64,000 nt of DNA. Origin: Granulicella sp. L46 (lineage in GTDB: Bacteria; Acidobacteriota; Terriglobia; Terriglobales; Acidobacteriaceae). The stretch's first letter is position 1; each line of letters opens with the position of its first letter. The notes under the pieces are model-generated. The model saw nothing but the letters and a program-made list of their open reading frames with translations. It made no database searches and was not told the DNA's origin. Where the stretch lies: assembly GCF_009765785.1 (NCBI RefSeq), contig NZ_LMUT01000012.1, positions 1,367,239-1,431,238 of the forward strand. Direction: 5' to 3'. Both the position numbers and the translations under genes were made by a program. Shown here piece after piece: positions 62,676 through 64,000 of the stretch.

Positions 62676-64000
62676 TTATTCGCTCGCCTTCAGCTTACGC
62701 ACGATGTTCGACGTAGAAAATCCCTCGACCGTCGGCACAATCTCCACGCGTCCTCCGGCGGCAATCACCTCTTCATGCCCCACGACCGTCTCGATGGAAT
62801 AATCCCCACCCTTCACCAGCACGTCTGGCCTCACCGCCCGAATCAGCTCCAGCGGCGTGTCTTCCTCGAACACCACCACCGCATCCACCGCCGCCAGCGC
62901 TGCCATCACTCGTGCGCGTTCGTTTTCTCCCACCACCGGTCGCGTCGGCCCCTTCAGCCGGCACACACTCGCATCGGCATTCAATCCCAGCACCAGCTTC
63001 GTCCCAAATCGGTGGCACTCTTCCAGCAGCGTCACATGCCCCACGTGCAGCAGATCGAAACACCCGTTCGTGAACACGATCGTCTCGCCCGCAGCTCTCC
63101 ACTCCGCCACGCGCTTGGCCAGCCGCTCGCCATTCAACACCTTCTCGTCGCCGCGAATTCCGCTCGACGGCGTCATCGCCGCCACCAGCTCATGCCCCGC
63201 GATCGGTACCGTGCCCATCTTGCCCACAACGATCCCCGCTGCCAAATTCGCCAGCTCCACCGCTGTCTCAATCTTCAACCCACCAGCCAGTGCCGCGGCC
63301 AGCGTAGCAATCACCGTATCGCCCGCGCCCGACACGTCAAACACCTCGCGAGCCCGAGCCGGCGAATGATACGACCCGCCATCCCACAGCACGCGAATCC
63401 CCTTCTCGCTCATCGTCACCGTCAGATACTTCAGCCCACACTTCTCGCGCTGCGCTTCGCCAGCCTCCAGCAACGCTGCGAGCAGATGCGAACTCACGCC
63501 GGTCGCCAGCGCCAACTCCTGCAGGTTCGGACACACCATCGTCGCCCCCGCATACTTACCAAAGTCTGGAGTCTTCGGATCAGCCAGCACGGGAATCCCC
63601 GCCACCTTCGCCGCCGCAATCACTGCCGCGCACAACTCCGCCGACACCGCACCCTTCGCATAATCCGACAACACCACCGCGTGCACCTTGCTGACCAGCT
63701 GCTCCGCAAGCTCCCGCAGCCGCTGCTGATCCTCCGCACCCGGCGCGTCTTTGCTTTCGATGTCCAGCCGCAGCAACTGCTGCTGCCGCCCCACAATCCG
63801 CGTCTTCGAGATCGTCGGCAGCTTCGTCGTCACCACCCCCACCGTATCGATTCCCGCAGCCTCCACCAGCGCGGCCAGCTCGTCCTTATCCTTGTCCTCA
63901 CCCCAGAATCCCGCGAGCACCGCCTGGCACCCGAGCCCCGCCAGGTTCATCGCCACATTCGCCGCACCGCCCGCACGCTCATAGTGCTGCGCATGCCGCA
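62676..64000 (-). CDS. hldE: Bifunctional heptose-7-phosphate kinase/heptose-1-phosphate adenylyltransferase, 5' end beyond right edge
   Basis: The frame is open to the right edge (ERAGGAANVAMNLAGLG continues upstream of the first in-window ATG), so the start is missing. The ribokinase-type domain has VVLSDYAKGAV, ILADPK-like VLADPKTPDFGKYAG and the catalytic DVSGAGDTVIATLAAAL. After about residue 300 the nucleotidyltransferase domain has the HIGH motif in TNGCFDLLHVGHVTLLEE, then VLVKGGDYSIETVVG. The enzyme makes ADP-heptose precursor for lipopolysaccharide core, evidence for a Gram-negative envelope. Confidence 0.95.
   Translation of the reverse strand, partial: RHAQHYERAGGAANVAMNLAGLGCQAVLAGFWGEDKDKDELAALVEAAGIDTVGVVTTKLPTISKTRIVGRQQQLLRLDIESKDAPGAEDQQRLRELAEQLVSKVHAVVLSDYAKGAVSAELCAAVIAAAKVAGIPVLADPKTPDFGKYAGATMVCPNLQELALATGVSSHLLAALLEAGEAQREKCGLKYLTVTMSEKGIRVLWDGGSYHSPARAREVFDVSGAGDTVIATLAAALAGGLKIETAVELANLAAGIVVGKMGTVPIAGHELVAAMTPSSGIRGDEKVLNGERLAKRVAEWRAAGETIVFTNGCFDLLHVGHVTLLEECHRFGTKLVLGLNADASVCRLKGPTRPVVGENERARVMAALAAVDAVVVFEEDTPLELIRAVRPDVLVKGGDYSIETVVGHEEVIAAGGRVEIVPTVEGFSTSNIVRKLKASE

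Overview
The window is about 60% G+C, with dense, mostly short-spaced genes. It reads as a chromosomal segment of an Acidobacteriota bacterium, class Terriglobia (Acidobacteriaceae-like). Pointers are an Oar-type TonB receptor with an N-terminal carboxypeptidase-regulatory domain, runs of Tat-exported sugar isomerase-like and Gfo/Idh/MocA proteins, DUF3857/transglutaminase proteins, a secretin carrying a cohesin domain, and small dispersed palindromic repeats. The genus cannot be fixed from the sequence alone. No phage, plasmid, CRISPR array or intact insertion sequence was seen.

Layout. (1) 1-2.1 kb: the 5' part of a BtuB-like TonB receptor preceded by a probable cobalamin riboswitch, then a DUF6869-like gene. 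(2) 2.2-4.7 kb: a frameshifted GNAT acetyltransferase, a quinone oxidoreductase and a GtrB/ArnC-like glycosyltransferase. (3) 4.8-5.0 kb: an unusual tRNA-Arg(CCU) followed by tandem copies of its own 3' end. (4) 5.2-11.7 kb: a copper/silver efflux operon: a Cys/Met-rich exported protein, TolC-like channel, CusB-like adaptor with an extra C-terminal domain, and CusA-like RND pump. (5) 11.9-14.5 kb: DUF427, SDR, DoxX and a NarL-type regulator.

(6) 14.7-26.0 kb is the most interesting part, a glycan-utilisation-like locus. Four consecutive genes carry twin-arginine leaders (two TIM-barrel isomerase-like proteins, a cupin, a Gfo/Idh/MocA oxidoreductase). Beside them are a GH2 glycosidase and an Oar-type TonB receptor interrupted by an in-frame amber codon. 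Facing the receptor across a 355-bp divergent promoter region is a membrane-anchored regulator with a cytoplasmic winged-helix-like domain, one membrane segment and two periplasmic malectin-like domains. I infer a one-component sugar sensor controlling a periplasmic, possibly 3-keto-type, glycoside degradation pathway.

(7) 26-42 kb: OsmC, an alcohol dehydrogenase-like protein, a Met/Gln-rich secreted protein, ispG, glycosyltransferase plus MFS pair, glutamate carboxypeptidase-like peptidase, queF, a PQQ-repeat-like protein, an M48 peptidase, and a type II secretion cluster (two pseudopilins plus secretin-cohesin). (8) 42-48.5 kb: smpB, an ArsR/AHSA1/methyltransferase/NTF2 cluster, a soluble PAS histidine kinase and two RibD_C reductases. 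(9) 48.8-53 kb: pepA, a lipid kinase, a sirtuin, DUF488 and aag in one run, followed by a repeat-rich island with a tiny CxxH protein. (10) 54-64 kb: argS, GtrA, a polytopic membrane protein, two DUF3857 transglutaminase-like paralogues (one with a degenerate active site), tRNA-Lys and the 3' portion of hldE, whose 5' end lies beyond the right edge.
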